DNA of 64,000 nt from Bigelowiella natans CCMP2755. Lineage: Eukaryota > Cercozoa > Chlorarachniophyceae. Positions 46,876-58,388 of this stretch are shown here, piece by piece (positions within the stretch are counted from its first letter, which is position 1; each line of letters starts with the position of its first letter). The position numbers and the translations under genes are program-made. The DNA lies in NCBI GenBank assembly GCA_000320545.1, contig ADNK01000741.1:42914-106913 (forward strand). Direction: 5' to 3'. The notes under the pieces are model-generated. The model searched no databases. It worked only from the letters and a program-made list of their open reading frames with translations, and had not been told where the DNA came from.

Positions 46876-48077
46876 ATGGCTGCAACTGTGTATGTGTCGT
46901 CGATCTCTTCGTTGATCTCACAGGAACAAATCCAGCAGCTTTTTGAGGCATGCGGGATTATCAAGAGTTGCGTACTTTCGAAAGGTAAGATGATCTAGCA
47001 CCTACAAGAAGCCAAACGTTTTAATATTCCAAATTAAGTTGAGAGGCTTACAATAGTTATCATGTCTATGGTCCTTTTCAAGGTTCTGATGGGAAAAATT
47101 CGGCTGTGATTGAATATACCGACCCCGTCCACGCTACCGCAGCTGTGGTAGAAACGCGATCACAATATCTCTATTCTATGATGATGATTATGTGACAATA
47201 CTTTGGTTGCCTAAGGCGCTATCTGGAACTTATCTCGGAGATGGCATGTTCACAGTATCAAGCCAGCCTCCAAAGCCCGTGGCCCCAAGTGTTGCCCCGG
47301 GAGGCATTATGCCTGGGATGATGTTATCCGGTGTTGTTCCTTCCCAGCCCCAGCAGCAGGTTGTTCCGAATGTGCATATGATGCAGCAACAGCAGCAGCA
47401 GGTGAGTGACACTACTATTATCTATCAAAGGTTCTTGTTTGTGGATTAGAGAGGAGACTTACGTTCTTCCATATGTAGGCACCAACAGGTGGGCTTAGCG
47501 CGTCGGCCCAGAGCACCCAGGAGGCACTTCTCGCAGCTCAATTGAAAAGGGAAGAGGAAATCTCAAGGACAATTTACGTAATTGCAAATAAAAACGCACG
47601 ATTTTACTAGAGTGATGATTATATGTGGAAATGTTACCTCATACTCACATGAAAGAAGCTAGAATAATGATAATGACGATGATTGATGGATGATGATACT
47701 GATACCAAAAAAACCATTGAAGTATCAACTTGCTTTGTCACTAGAAGATTGTGGAGATAATTGTCTTGATCTCCAGGTTGGCAACTTGCGCCCAGAAATA
47801 TCTGAGGATATGTTATCCGATTGGCTGTCGAAATGTGGAGAAGTTGTCTGTGTGAAGCATTGCAACAACACTGTCGGGGGTAGTACAGATCTATTAATGA
47901 TTATGAAAAAACAAGAAGTGTCATCACGATGATGTGGATCTAGAAACGACGCGAGCCAACTGACACAAAAGGAAACACACATATATTGACAGTACAGTCT
48001 TCGATATAGCTAAATTTCAAAAATAGTACAGTTACGAATATTTTCGCTTATACACTCTTGTATGTAATCTGTGAGTG

Positions 48078-48113
<36 letters not shown>

Positions 48114-48118
48114 TGTTA

Positions 48119-48182
<64 letters not shown>

Positions 48183-48909
48183 TCTTGTGGATAATATGTA
48201 GTGGATTCGGCCCTCAGTCGATTCTAATCGCGCAATCGTTGTTTGTTCAGAGGGAGAGAACCGTGTGCGTTATTCATTCGTTGAATTCAAGACCCGCGAA
48301 GCCGCTATGACAGCACTAGGGATAGGGGGAAGTCTCTTAGCAGGAAGGCCAATTAAAGTAGGAAAAGCTCTCAATCCTATCATTAAAAACTCGAAGACAT
48401 TGAAGAAAACCGCTGAGGTGAAGAAACTCCCGGAATCGTCGGAGATTATGCAGAGAGTTTTCCAGATCAAGGAACGGCTGGGTACGACGAATGCAATTAA
48501 TTAATTCGACAACGTTTATCACTCTTTCGTGTTATTATTCGTGTGAACATGTCATAAATATCCGTTCTCTCCAATCTACATAAAGACGACATTTTGCACG
48601 ACATTGATGTAGGAGGTGTTTTGAGAACTAAGAATTGGTGCTGTTTCTTATTAAATAATATGCTATGTGCAATTGGTGGACAAACGGACGATGGCAATGA
48701 TATGATGACGGGATCTTCTAGACAGGAAATTGCGGCTGCTGGATAGTGGTGGTGGTGGTGGTGGTGGAGACAAGGCGGACGGAGACGGAGAGAGATCAAG
48801 GTCAAGATCTCGAGACAGACGCCGGCGAGATAGATCTCGTGAACGTGCCGGTGGGCGACGACGACGCTCTAGATCAAGAGAGCGGCGGCGTCGTAGACGT
48901 GACGAATAA
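46876..48909 (+). CDS. SR-type splicing factor with two RRMs, SREK1-like
   Basis: Seven exons close in phase: 46876-46984, 47083-47147, 47216-47401, 47479-47577, 47777-47879, 48251-48481 and 48722-48909, giving 326 residues. RRM1 occupies about 4-70 (TVYVSSISSLIS, SAVIEYTDP). A Pro/Gln-rich linker with a poly-Gln end follows. RRM2 lies at about 118-200, with RNP2 TIYVGNLRPE and RNP1-like RYSFVEFKT. An LNPIIKNSKTL segment follows, then a glycine run and an RS/RD domain (SRSRSRDRRRRDRSRERA) at the end. SREK1/SRrp86 and related SR proteins have this two-RRM-plus-RS layout and modulate splice-site choice in the nucleus. The long intron before the RRM2 C-terminal half holds GT and AG arrays. Confidence 0.82.
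48077..48181. repeat. (GT)n then (AG)n microsatellites in SREK1-like intron
   Basis: A GT run of about 35 bases (48077-48113) is followed by an AG run of about 60 bases (48121-48181). The exon starting at 48251 lies 70 bp downstream. Confidence 0.9.
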
Positions 48910-48949
48910 TTACCATGCTACCAGAAAGCGAGTAGATGTGCAAGATACA

Positions 48950-49579
48950 GCAAAATATCGGTATCACGTACATCATTACATGTGAGACACTAGGTGTCAA
49001 AAGCAAATCAAAAGTTGACAAAAAATACTGAAACTTCTTCTCCAATTTGAAATTTACTACTGGCACAAAATATTAGTTCATTTATTGAAATTTGAAACTA
49101 TCACCCTGCGCATCTAGATGCTCAAGATCTGGCGCATGTACTACTTTCGATCAATGTAGTAATGAATTCACAGCGAGCTCATAATTTCCATGCAAGCGTC
49201 GCTGATGTCGTCGCATCACGCTTATACATTATTATGCTACAGTACGACTAACCGTAATATTTTTTAGCGCCGCATTGCAGCATGCGCCATCTGGACAATG
49301 TAGTCTATCTAATTCATTGAAGGTCGATGGGATGGTGTGCCACATTGTGTTGCTTGTGATTGCGTGCGCACGTGCTCTAAGTGTCAAAGCTAATCCTGAA
49401 TGATGTGATAAGAGAATCGGAAATGCGCTGTGAATGCACTGTCTAGCTGCGCAAACATCACCATGGCCAAAGAATTTCACTTTTCATCCTTCATCACCAT
49501 CAATGACTTCACAGTTGCCAGCATCCGAGCGAAACCTTTCTTTGCACTTGACAGGCGACCTCGAGCACTGTGTGCTAGA
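48950..49579. other. Short island-type stretch (island 6)
   Basis: A gene-free stretch of about 630 bp between the SREK1-like gene and the minus-strand ORF ending at 49580. It contains TGCATC, CTAGATG, GCGTGCGCAC and CTAGCTGCGC words but no microsatellite. Confidence 0.5.
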
Positions 49580-50170
49580 TCATTTCCTCGTCTTCCTCTT
49601 GGTCTGTTGTGATTTCGTTGAGTTGTGTTTTTCGGCGACTCGTTCAGAACGTTTTTTGGATTTTTTCTTCTTGCTGTGTGCTTTCCTGTTTTTTTGCTTC
49701 TGCTTCAGTGTTGATCGCCTTGGAGCAGGAAATTGCTTCTGCTTGATGTTGAACGGTAGCTCACGCTCGACGTGTTCAAAAATGCTTTCGTGCACAAAAT
49801 CTGGATGGTCTGGAAATTTCAGAGAAGTTTTCAGCAAAACTCTGACGTTCTCGCTTGTGGCCTCATTGTGTTTTCTCTCAATTGTGCTCGACGAATCTGA
49901 GCTTCGAGACGACCCACAAGAGCAGTGCCGGTGCAGAATTGGGACAGCATCATGGCAAGAGTAGCAATACCAGTAGGAAGATGAATGAATCATTTCGTCA
50001 ACACGTTGACTTTCGAACTGTGAGATGACTGGACGGGAACCCAAAAGAAGCCTGCTAACGGTACTTGGACAGCCCTTCCCAGTTCCTATCCTAAGTCGTA
50101 GCATTTTTCTCGCTGCATTTTCCATTTTTTTGAATATCATGAGAATCACAAGAAACGGGCTTAGAATCAT
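49580..50170 (-). CDS. ORF of unknown function, Cys-rich centre and strongly basic tail
   Basis: An open frame of 196 residues. A second in-frame Met (MENAARKMLRLR) at about residue 16 is the likelier start, since the first 15 residues are hydrophobic. Residues about 66-83 carry YWYCYSCHDAV and HRHCSCG, a possible zinc-binding site. The last 50 residues are almost all Lys, Arg, Ser and Gln. Strand and position make it the divergent partner of eL18, which would complete the alternating pattern of the window. No family is recognised. It could also be an island-borne relic. Confidence 0.4.
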   Translation of the reverse strand: MILSPFLVILMIFKKMENAARKMLRLRIGTGKGCPSTVSRLLLGSRPVISQFESQRVDEMIHSSSYWYCYSCHDAVPILHRHCSCGSSRSSDSSSTIERKHNEATSENVRVLLKTSLKFPDHPDFVHESIFEHVERELPFNIKQKQFPAPRRSTLKQKQKNRKAHSKKKKSKKRSERVAEKHNSTKSQQTKRKTRK

Positions 50171-50351
50171 AGACGCTTCTAAGAATTGACCACGATATTT
50201 TAAACTTTATGATATTAACCTATTCCTGCCATAAGACAAGAGATAACTTAGTTATCTCCTAATAAATTGGCTCGCACTATCAGGAATTTCTCCGTTTAAT
50301 TCTCCGCTAGCGGACCACAAACACGCTAGCGGACCACAAACACGACTGACA

Positions 50352-51398
50352 ATGGTGCCACTCTAACAAGACCCCATGATGCACACCATTCCCAGCATGC
50401 TCCTCATCAATCATAAATACTGACGATTAATTATTGAATTAAAAAATTAGGGAATTGATCTGAAGGCTGGTGGGCGTGTGAAAAACACCCAGCGTACAGC
50501 TCCAAAGAGCGAGAATCCTTACCTTCTGCTCCTTGTGAAGGTAGACACTTGTTCTTGTTCCCTTATTCGAGATGATTTAAAATATTGTTTATCTACAGCT
50601 CTATAGATTTCTTGCTCGCAGGACGGACGCAAAGTTTAACAAAGTTGTTCTCAAGAGACTTTTTATGTCTCGTGTCAACCGTCCTCCAATGTCTATTTCC
50701 CGCGTGTCAAAATTCATGAAGGTAATTTTCCTACCACTAATATGACATCCATCATATTTTATTGTAGAATATAAAACGAAATATTATAATTGAGGTCTAT
50801 GAAAAATGAACGAATGGTAGCAGAGTATAAAACGGAGAAATAATGACCCTCAGAGGGACCTTCCACATCATATTGATTGAATTATGAACCTTTACTGGAC
50901 TCGCAAGTTGTATTACTGAGAGCTTCCTCAAATAATTAAATGCAAAAATATAATGACATCTCACATGCAAATGATATTAAATCCATTCCCGTACAGTAAT
51001 TGTGTTGCAACGGCACTAATTTTTGGTTTACCTGAATGAACAATTAGAGCAAGGAAGGAAAGATCGCTGTGGTAGTAGGAACTATCACCGACGATGTTCG
51101 TGTGCTGGATTGTCCAAAACTCCGCATCTGTGCGCTCAAATTTACTGACTCAGCACGGGCACGAATCCTACGCGCTGGGGGTGAATGTCTGACCTTCGAT
51201 CAGCTTGCACTAATGTGTCCAACTGGAGAAGGAACTGTTCTTCTTCGTGGACCCAAGAATGCTCGTGAGTCTGTCAGACACTTTGGCGCTCCTGGGGCAT
51301 CTGGCTCTCACGTTAAGCCTTATATTCGTTCCAAGGGACGTAAGTTCGAGAAAGCACGTGGGCGCAGGAATTCTAGAGGTTTCAAGGTTAAGGCTTAA
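50352..51398 (+). CDS. RPL18: 60S ribosomal protein eL18
   Basis: Exons 50451-50540, 50599-50721 and 51048-51398 encode [10 protein letters not shown] to the end. A first exon ending in ATG before a GT donor (50352-50354) is the best start, giving 188 residues, the usual eL18 length. Signature stretches are [73 protein letters not shown] and the basic tail [13 protein letters not shown]. It is a structural protein of the large ribosomal subunit. Only the location of the tiny first exon is uncertain. A plus-strand tandem neighbour upstream (the SREK1-like gene) is separated from it by the Cys-rich minus ORF. Confidence 0.96.
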
Positions 51399-52416
51399 GG
51401 AGTTCGCGTTTGATGAGAATGCAAATCCTCCCTCTAAATATTGCGTACAACGTAATGCGGCCGGAAAAGCAGTAGCATATTTACTGAATAAATATCTTAC
51501 GTCTGTTGATTGGTTGTGCCTTAAATTCGAACTGACACGTAATACAAATGACTTAACAAAAAAACTCTTGAAGGGTGAATTCATCATAAAATATGTAAAG
51601 CAAATATTTGCGCCGAGGCTGCATTATGCAAAAAAAATTTGCGCCGAGACATGTGCAAGTGGGTCAAGCTGCTGTGACAGCTGTTGGCAGTCACTGCCAC
51701 TGCTGCTAGACTGGACTGAAAACAGAGATGAGTTTCATTATCAAGGCGTCGCATCGCGGGTGGAACAAGCGCATGGATAGGTACGGTGGTGGGCTAACAG
51801 CTAGTGCCAGAGTGGGGGAAAATGAACGCCGCCAGGCTGCAACGTGACTGGCCGGTGTTCATTCTAGCATTCCCCCCCACCGCGCACCCATCCATGCTCT
51901 CATTCCATTCGACATGTATTCGACGTCGTGATGATGAAACTCATCGCATCCAGAAAGCCATGCGAACGCGCACGCTAGCACATGGGACATAGGGAATGAT
52001 GACACAGCACCCGAGCCCCTTGATGTACAGATTCGCGGCTGTCGCACATCGCATCATCGTGCTCAGCAGCTAGCGTGACAAAGGCTAATCTAGCTAATGA
52101 CAAGGATGACTACTCACGCCTCATCTGCTAGTCATGGCCTGGTAGATGTCGATGCTTCGATGTCTGCACCGTGTACATGCGTTTTGCATTTGCTTCTTGT
52201 TAGCTTGTCATCATGCTCAGTTCAAAAAATTAAACATATGCGAGAGTACACAGTTGCCTGCCCGCCACACCTCAGCTAGCTCAGCTACTACACAGCTAGA
52301 CAGGCTGCATGCGATGCGCGCAGACTGTCACCGCTAGACCAATAGCAATGGAAAGAAGCAAAAGTGAATGAAGCAAATTTCATCGGATGTCCAAATGAGA
52401 ACATGTACGATGTATA

Positions 52417-52521
52417 ATAGACACAGCAATACACTATATATAATATATATATTGTGTATTGCATGTCTATCATAAGTACACTATATATAATATATATATT
52501 GTGTATTGCATGTCTATCATA
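52417..52521. repeat. Tandemly duplicated AT-rich hairpin (MITE-like)
   Basis: A unit beginning ACACTATATATAATATATAT occurs at 52,431-52,474 and again, identical over 44 bases, at 52,478-52,521. The left flank ATAGACACAGCAATACAC pairs with GTGTATTGCATGTCTAT in each copy, so the region can fold into nested hairpins. Confidence 0.8.
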
Positions 52522-53245
52522 TGTTCACACATGACGCTTCTAAATTTGTTGCCATTTGAAGCAACAGTTGCCCTTTGGCATCCAACTACTATCGTACTGA
52601 TGCGAACAGCTCTGAAGCTTCATGCCATCATTTTGTGACGGACCTGAGTTGTTGGGGGACAACATATCAGCAATTGTTCCAACATTCACAAGTTTTGTTG
52701 TCACATCTCAGTTTTTTTTTAAAAAAGGGAAGAGTCCAAAAAATTGATCAAGCTTTTCCACCACAATTCATTTTCTTGTTCATGTGATGCATTTTGAAAC
52801 AATGAAACGCGATTTTTTTACATTGCAAGAAAATGTGAAAAGTTTACAACTGTTTCATTGTCCTCATGTTGCAATTTTTTCATGGTACCAAGATGACAAA
52901 GAAAAAGATGATTGATGACTTAGTGACGAAAACCACAATGATTAAGACGACGAGACGAAATGAATTTCACCATGGATTGCACCATCTTCTCCATTTCTGG
53001 TACACGTACACAAATGATTCTTTGATGGGGTACCTACACAAAACGAAATTGAACATTGAACAATGAACAGACACTGGGAAATCATTCCACAATTGTGATC
53101 ATGATGCCATGTGAATTTCAGTAGCTTGAACAATAGCTATTGTGCGTTGTAAAAAGAAGACAAGTTTTAATTGTACGTGAGTTCAGCAGGGACAAACTAA
53201 ATGAAAAGTGAGTTGTCAACCATGATTGGAAGCATGATCACATAC

Positions 53246-54004
53246 TTAACTGTGTAATGACAACCCGTCTCGATGCATTTCACGGTCTAAGATTGCATCA
53301 TCAACGAATGGCACAAGATCATGACTGAAATTTGTGCGGAATCCTGCACAGACCTGAACTAACCAGACCCTTGCGATGATGCACAAAATTGTGCCTACAA
53401 TGACCGCGGCTGCAATTAATGCCCAGGTCGAAAGAGGGACGCCATGCGGTCCACTGGAAGAATTATCTCCAGAAGCTCCGGCTGTTTTTACAACTACTTC
53501 ATGCATGTTGTTCCTTCGTAACCTGTCATTTTTACCCTCTGCATGTTCATGTGTGGGTGAAATTTTTTCATGAGAAGAATCATGAGGTCTCTGCCTCGGG
53601 AAGAAATGCCTAATATTTTTTCCGACAACATTGCCTCTCCGCCTACCATGCTGGTGGTAAGTTGGATAGGAAACAGCTGAGACCCCTGTCGAAGACTCTG
53701 CATTTTCCGAATGAATTTCTGGTTCAAGTTCTCTCAAGTATCGTTTTGGCATCCTGGCATCAGATTCATCAAGTCCATTTTCTGGAATCTGATGTCCTGG
53801 AAGGTCTGCCATTGGTTCAGTTGGTTCATGGTAGTCATCGTCAACTGAGGGGATGTAATGGGCTCCATCGTCAAAATCTTCAGCTGTTCGAGGACTAGAA
53901 ACATCTAATTTGTCCTCGTGTGTTGATGTCCATCGATGCCCGATGTCTGCAAAGTGATTGTTGTTCGGATTGTAGCTTCTTTGCCATGAGCTACGTGAGG
54001 TCAA
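53246..54004 (-). CDS. Putative single-pass membrane protein of unknown function
   Basis: A single-exon frame of 252 residues. The N-terminal 190 residues are polar and acidic, with Asp, Glu, His and Pro in plenty and a basic HGRRRGNVVGKN patch, and look disordered. One clear membrane helix lies at about 194-222 (STWALIAAAVIVGTILCIIA). A short tail of about 30 residues follows. No signal peptide is visible, so a tail-anchored or type II orientation is possible. The ORF is unlike its island surroundings in length and consistency, but no homologue is recalled. It might be a gene of an integrated virus or a genuine lineage-specific gene. Confidence 0.45.
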   Translation of the reverse strand: MTSRSSWQRSYNPNNNHFADIGHRWTSTHEDKLDVSSPRTAEDFDDGAHYIPSVDDDYHEPTEPMADLPGHQIPENGLDESDARMPKRYLRELEPEIHSENAESSTGVSAVSYPTYHQHGRRRGNVVGKNIRHFFPRQRPHDSSHEKISPTHEHAEGKNDRLRRNNMHEVVVKTAGASGDNSSSGPHGVPLSTWALIAAAVIVGTILCIIARVWLVQVCAGFRTNFSHDLVPFVDDAILDREMHRDGLSLHS

Positions 54005-55486
54005 TCATGGACAACGTAATGCAACATGCGTCACATGTGATGCATGTGTTAATTTACTGTGTCCATCATGAACATTGTAGACAACGTAATGCAATGCACA
54101 TCATGTCATGCTACATCACTATGTCTAACATGTCAAATGACCGTTTTCATTTTCCTTGTGCAGAAGGATTGTCGATCTCTCAGCGAGCATCGAATCATTT
54201 GAGTCGGACTTGTGAGAAAGGGCCGCGATGAAGAAACTGCTGCTCAACGGAGCCGGAATTGCGATGAGGATGAAAATTGTGAATGACGAGCACTTCATCC
54301 TGATGCTCCATGGCTGCAGGTTCCCCTGCTGAAACGAGAATAATTGTTCAGTCTTCATGAAATAAATGAAGGAAATGACAAAAAAAATGATCGTCTGATC
54401 GATGGGCAACGAATGGCATTGTCGTTTTTTTCAACGTGTCACGTTTGCCCTCGACCCAACAGGTCTGTCGCTACATCACACACAAGGTGTACTTGATTTG
54501 TTCCCATCCCCATGTCTGATGTTGCTTCCAATGGCTTGGCAATTTTGTTGGCACAAATCGGAGCATTTGTGCATCTGCGACATGCTAGATGTGAAGTCGG
54601 CACGACGTACCTGTGAAACAAACCTGTCAATTTTTCGCACCTTGATTGGAGGAGTCAGCATGTCTGGTGTTGTGTTCGTTTGACAATTCCATTGCACTCA
54701 GTCACCAAGCAGGTCAAGTGAGCATGTGAGCAACCCTGCCAGAGCGCCTGGGCTTCCTTCCTCCAACACGAAGTTCGCACATTCGAACTTGCCGTTTTGT
54801 GGGTGTCAAACGCAGTGCCCGTGTCAGCAACACAACTCACTCTTGTCTGGCACTTGCAGCATCGGACCATTCTGGTGAAGCGGGCCACGGAGTGCGCTGG
54901 TGCACTCAGTTTCCTCTGGTCTTGTCTGCACTAGCTGCGGTCACCAGGCCTAGAGGCGGTTCTCCGTTGGTGCAAAAACCAATTGTGCCGCACGCGTGCA
55001 CGTTGAGGTTCAAGTCTCGCGTTCGTTGCACACGCACCAACAAGGTGTGCCACGGCAAACAGGCCGCACGCGACGCTGCTGTGCTGCTGTTTCTGGATGA
55101 TCACGATCACAACTTTGAACCACAGAAAGAACCAGAGACAGGATGAGACCAGGAGAGGAAAATGTGTTTCCATTCTTCGTCTGGCATCACCAGTGTGGGG
55201 CAGCTGAACAGCCGCAAAAATCGAATCGAAGGATCAAAATCGCACGCTTTTTGCAAGCAACAAAATTGCTCGCTCTCAACGTCAATGGGCCAGCCACTTC
55301 GAGACTTGCCCAGCCAAAAGGAGTTGCTCAAGGTGTGTTCAATTCGCACGCTCGCCACTTCTGGACTTGCTTTGACAGGCGAAGCTGTGGTTTTTTTGAG
55401 TTGCATGCTGGTGAGGAGCATCATCAGTGTCACAAACGTGTGGACGTGTGTGCACACTGGCACGTGGTGTGCAGCATTGCTCAATC

Positions 55487-55560
55487 TGTGAGTGGTTTTT
55501 GCCTTTGAACCACTCGTAGTTCGCGAACTACGAGTGGTTTGAAGGCAAAAACCACTCACA
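55487..55560. repeat. 74-bp near-perfect palindrome
   Basis: Two 37-base arms meet at TTCG|CGAA (between 55,523 and 55,524) with no loop. Only two base pairs deviate (55,506/55,541 and 55,507/55,540), and both become G-U wobble pairs in RNA. The sequence reads from TGTGAGTGG to CCACTCACA. A second hairpin with 12-bp arms and a 2-base loop follows at once (55,559-55,584). Confidence 0.93.
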
Positions 55561-57131
55561 CAATCGTTGAGTTCAATGATTGTGAAAACCCAGAAAGTTC
55601 TCTGGCTGCGCTACATCTTGCTGGCTTGCTCGGTCACTCGGCCAACGTCAGAACGAGCAAGGAGTCTGAAAGACGGACGTGGCTCGTTTTGAAGGCTTGC
55701 AGACTTCCTTCTGTCCAACGCGCCACTGTGGCATCCGTCGCTTCGCGTGCACGACACAACTCCGTCGCAACCTGTGACGAATGGCGTGACCTCTCAATTG
55801 AGAGGTCATTGAGCACAACAGAGCACAAACCCGCCGCGCGCCCACGTGCGGGTGTGTGCGTGCGCGTGTGCTGAAATTTCACAATGATGTGAAGCCAGTG
55901 TGCGCACGGCACACCCTCATGAGCTTGCAAAACTTGTGGCACAGCAAGTGCATCTGCACTGGCTGTTTTGGAAGTGGTGAGCACTGGAGCATTTTGCAAT
56001 TTGCGCCTGCATACACAGGCTCGTGCAGGCTCCAGTTGTGCTTCCAATGATGTCCAAGCTGCAACGATTGAGCGCGCCAGGCCGCGCGCGCAAGCATGGT
56101 TCATGCAAACCCAAGTCGTCACCGGGTGCGGTTTGACGGAGTTGTGGCTTTGATGTGCTTTGATTGAGATTCAGAAAAAAGCGCGTGTGCATGCTGGCAC
56201 GCGCTACTGCTGCGGCGATGTCCAGATGTGTGGTCGCCCGGGCGAGGCTCACGCATCACCTATGCACCGGCTGCACGCTGCCGACAAAGCAGTAGTGCTA
56301 GAGTGGACTAGCTAGCTAGTGGAAACCTTTGCGCACTGTCATGCCACCTATACACCCGGGCCATGCATGCAGTGGTGCGCGCATGCATGCATCGATCGCC
56401 ATCAGCAGCAGCGCAGCAACAAAGTTTCGTCGCACGCTACACGTGCGCACAGATTCGAATGTGTGCTGTGACGCTGAAATGAAATCTCTTGCACCGAGCG
56501 TGTGATCCTGATCGACTCATTGTAGGTGTTGGTCCGTGTTAGCAGGCGGTTGGGAGGCCTGATGTGCGATGTCGAAAAACTAGAAATCACCCTGATCGAT
56601 CGACATCTGCTTGCATGCCGCCGCGGCGATCCGAACAGCTACGACACATGGCGAACAGTACAACAGCACTAGAGTACGTGATTGTGCGACTCATGGCATC
56701 TCTTGACCATTCTCTGTTCGATGAGACATGCCGGGTGAAATGTGACAGGAATGCAAATGACAAATGACGGAATTGCTCTCGCATGCATCGCAGCCGCAGG
56801 ACTACATGTCTAGATCTAGAGATGTATAGGTAGAGCTAGGTATGTGGGAATGCAGCACTTAGCTCTCGCCATCACAGCATCGGATCAATTCATGTGTCCT
56901 ATGCAAGCGGAATTGGTGAAACATGCCCATTCTATCGTGGCAGGCATGTTTTCGCAATACATGTGACAATATTGTGGCTGACAAATTTTCGCGGTATCTC
57001 AGATAGTTTTCCCGATTTGATGACGATTTAGACAGAAGTGTCTACAGTAGCAAGTTGGAATAATCATCATAAGAGCCTAAATTTACCTTTAACTTTTCAG
57101 ATCTTATCTCACATAAATCTCCGAAAGCAAA

Positions 57132-57844
57132 TTACATCTTGCTGAACTGCTTGCCTTGTTCTCCCTCAGTCTTTGAGACGACGTTTAGAACGTTAAATCT
57201 GACAGTCTTGGAGAGAGGGCGGCACTCGCCAATGGTGACATTATCACCTTCGTGAATACGGAAGCATGGCGATACATGTGCGGGAGTGTTCGAGTGCCTT
57301 TTTTCGAATCTATTGTACTTTTTGATGTAATGGAGGTAGTCACGTCGGACGATGATGGTGCGGTTCATTTTTGTGGACTTCACAACGCCCTGAAAAATAG
57401 AGTAATATGGAAAATTAATCGGAATACAAGGAATGATATTTCATAGATCAAACAGATAGAGAAAGTAGTGAAGAAACCAAGGAGTACTTAAAAGAAACCA
57501 AGGACTAATTAGAAATTATTCCACGTATCACAAATTTCTTTTCCCAGCAAATGTATTAGTCACCGCATGTCAAACACTCCTACATGGAGAGAATATCCTT
57601 CTTAATGATAAAATAACACCTTGAGGATACGTCCACGGATGGAGACATTTCCGGTGAAGGGGCATTTGTCGTCAACGTATTTCCCCTCAATCGCGGTCTT
57701 AGGGACGCGGAAGCCGAGACCAACATTACGCCACCATCGCACAGCCTTGGAGCCTTTGTTTGATTTCTTGGCGATAACACGCTTACGTCCAATGTAGATT
57801 CCCTTCTGCTTCTGGAAGGACCTTTCAGTTTGAGCGTCAGCCAT
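57132..57844 (-). CDS. RPS11: 40S ribosomal protein uS17 (S11)
   Basis: Two exons in phase, 57844-57620 and 57389-57132, giving 160 residues (human S11 has 158). Signature stretches are [62 protein letters not shown] and [20 protein letters not shown]. It is a structural protein of the small ribosomal subunit. The intron splits the protein after residue 75. It is head-to-head with the Clp-type ATPase gene across 544 bp. Confidence 0.97.
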
Positions 57845-58388
57845 GATGAAAGGGAGGGGGCGCGAGTCTACTTATGGTACGTTAAGGTATAGTAATTGCC
57901 AAGAGATGTGAGAGGGAAGCGTATATGCCGACCCTTTTTAGCAAACAAACTCTCTACTCCATGTCTCTATTAGAATATATAACCTTAATTTGAGGTGAGA
58001 CTCAGAAAATTGCACAAAGATTGATATGCAAGAATATATGAGGACTTAAAAATACACAATTAAAACACTTAAAATTAACAATTAAAGTAAATTTGAAGTA
58101 ATTAAATTTATATTAAGATGTCGTAAGGTCAAAATATCAATCTACGAAATTACAGTTTGCGCCTATCTTGTCTGAAATTCGTCCCTGCGGGCTTCGGTGA
58201 ATTCTCCGTCTTTCTGCCGAGAAAGAAATGAATTCTCCGAAGCAGAGAAGGTTGGTTATGAACAGCGAATGCAGAGTTTGATGTGTTCATATTCCAACAT
58301 ATTGCTACATTCCAATAATAACAACGACGACGACAACGACGAGGAGAGCAAGAAGGTGGTGCTTCCGAGCACTATCTGTGGGTATTTA
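57845..58388. promoter_or_regulatory. Divergent intergenic region (uS17 / Clp-type ATPase)
   Basis: An AT-rich gap of 544 bp measured to the ATG chosen at 58389. The frame of the downstream gene is open back to 58197, so part of this may be 5' coding sequence if an upstream Met such as that at 58269 is used. No microsatellite was seen. Confidence 0.35.

Larger units (their letters stand above)
51600..57000. other. TGCA/CTAG-rich island 7, convergent intergenic
   Basis: The longest island, between eL18 and uS17. It includes a 47-bp tandem hairpin pair (52,417-52,521), a membrane-protein ORF (53,246-54,004), a 74-bp palindrome (55,487-55,560) and two near-copies of GACAACGTAATGCA with flanks (54,011 and 54,080). 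Frames at 54.8-56.1 kb overlap on both strands and have no recognisable domain. Words such as GCGCGC, CATGCATG and CTAGCTAG are frequent; microsatellites are absent. Confidence 0.6.

Noticed and set aside
54950-55030. tRNA-like T-loop word GGTTCAAGTCTCG
   Set aside because: No acceptor stem, D-arm or A-box could be placed upstream at the right distance.
54799-55559. Overlapping ORFs on both strands around the palindrome
   Set aside because: The frames on the two strands mirror each other and break at the palindrome. No motif is seen and no partner exons exist.
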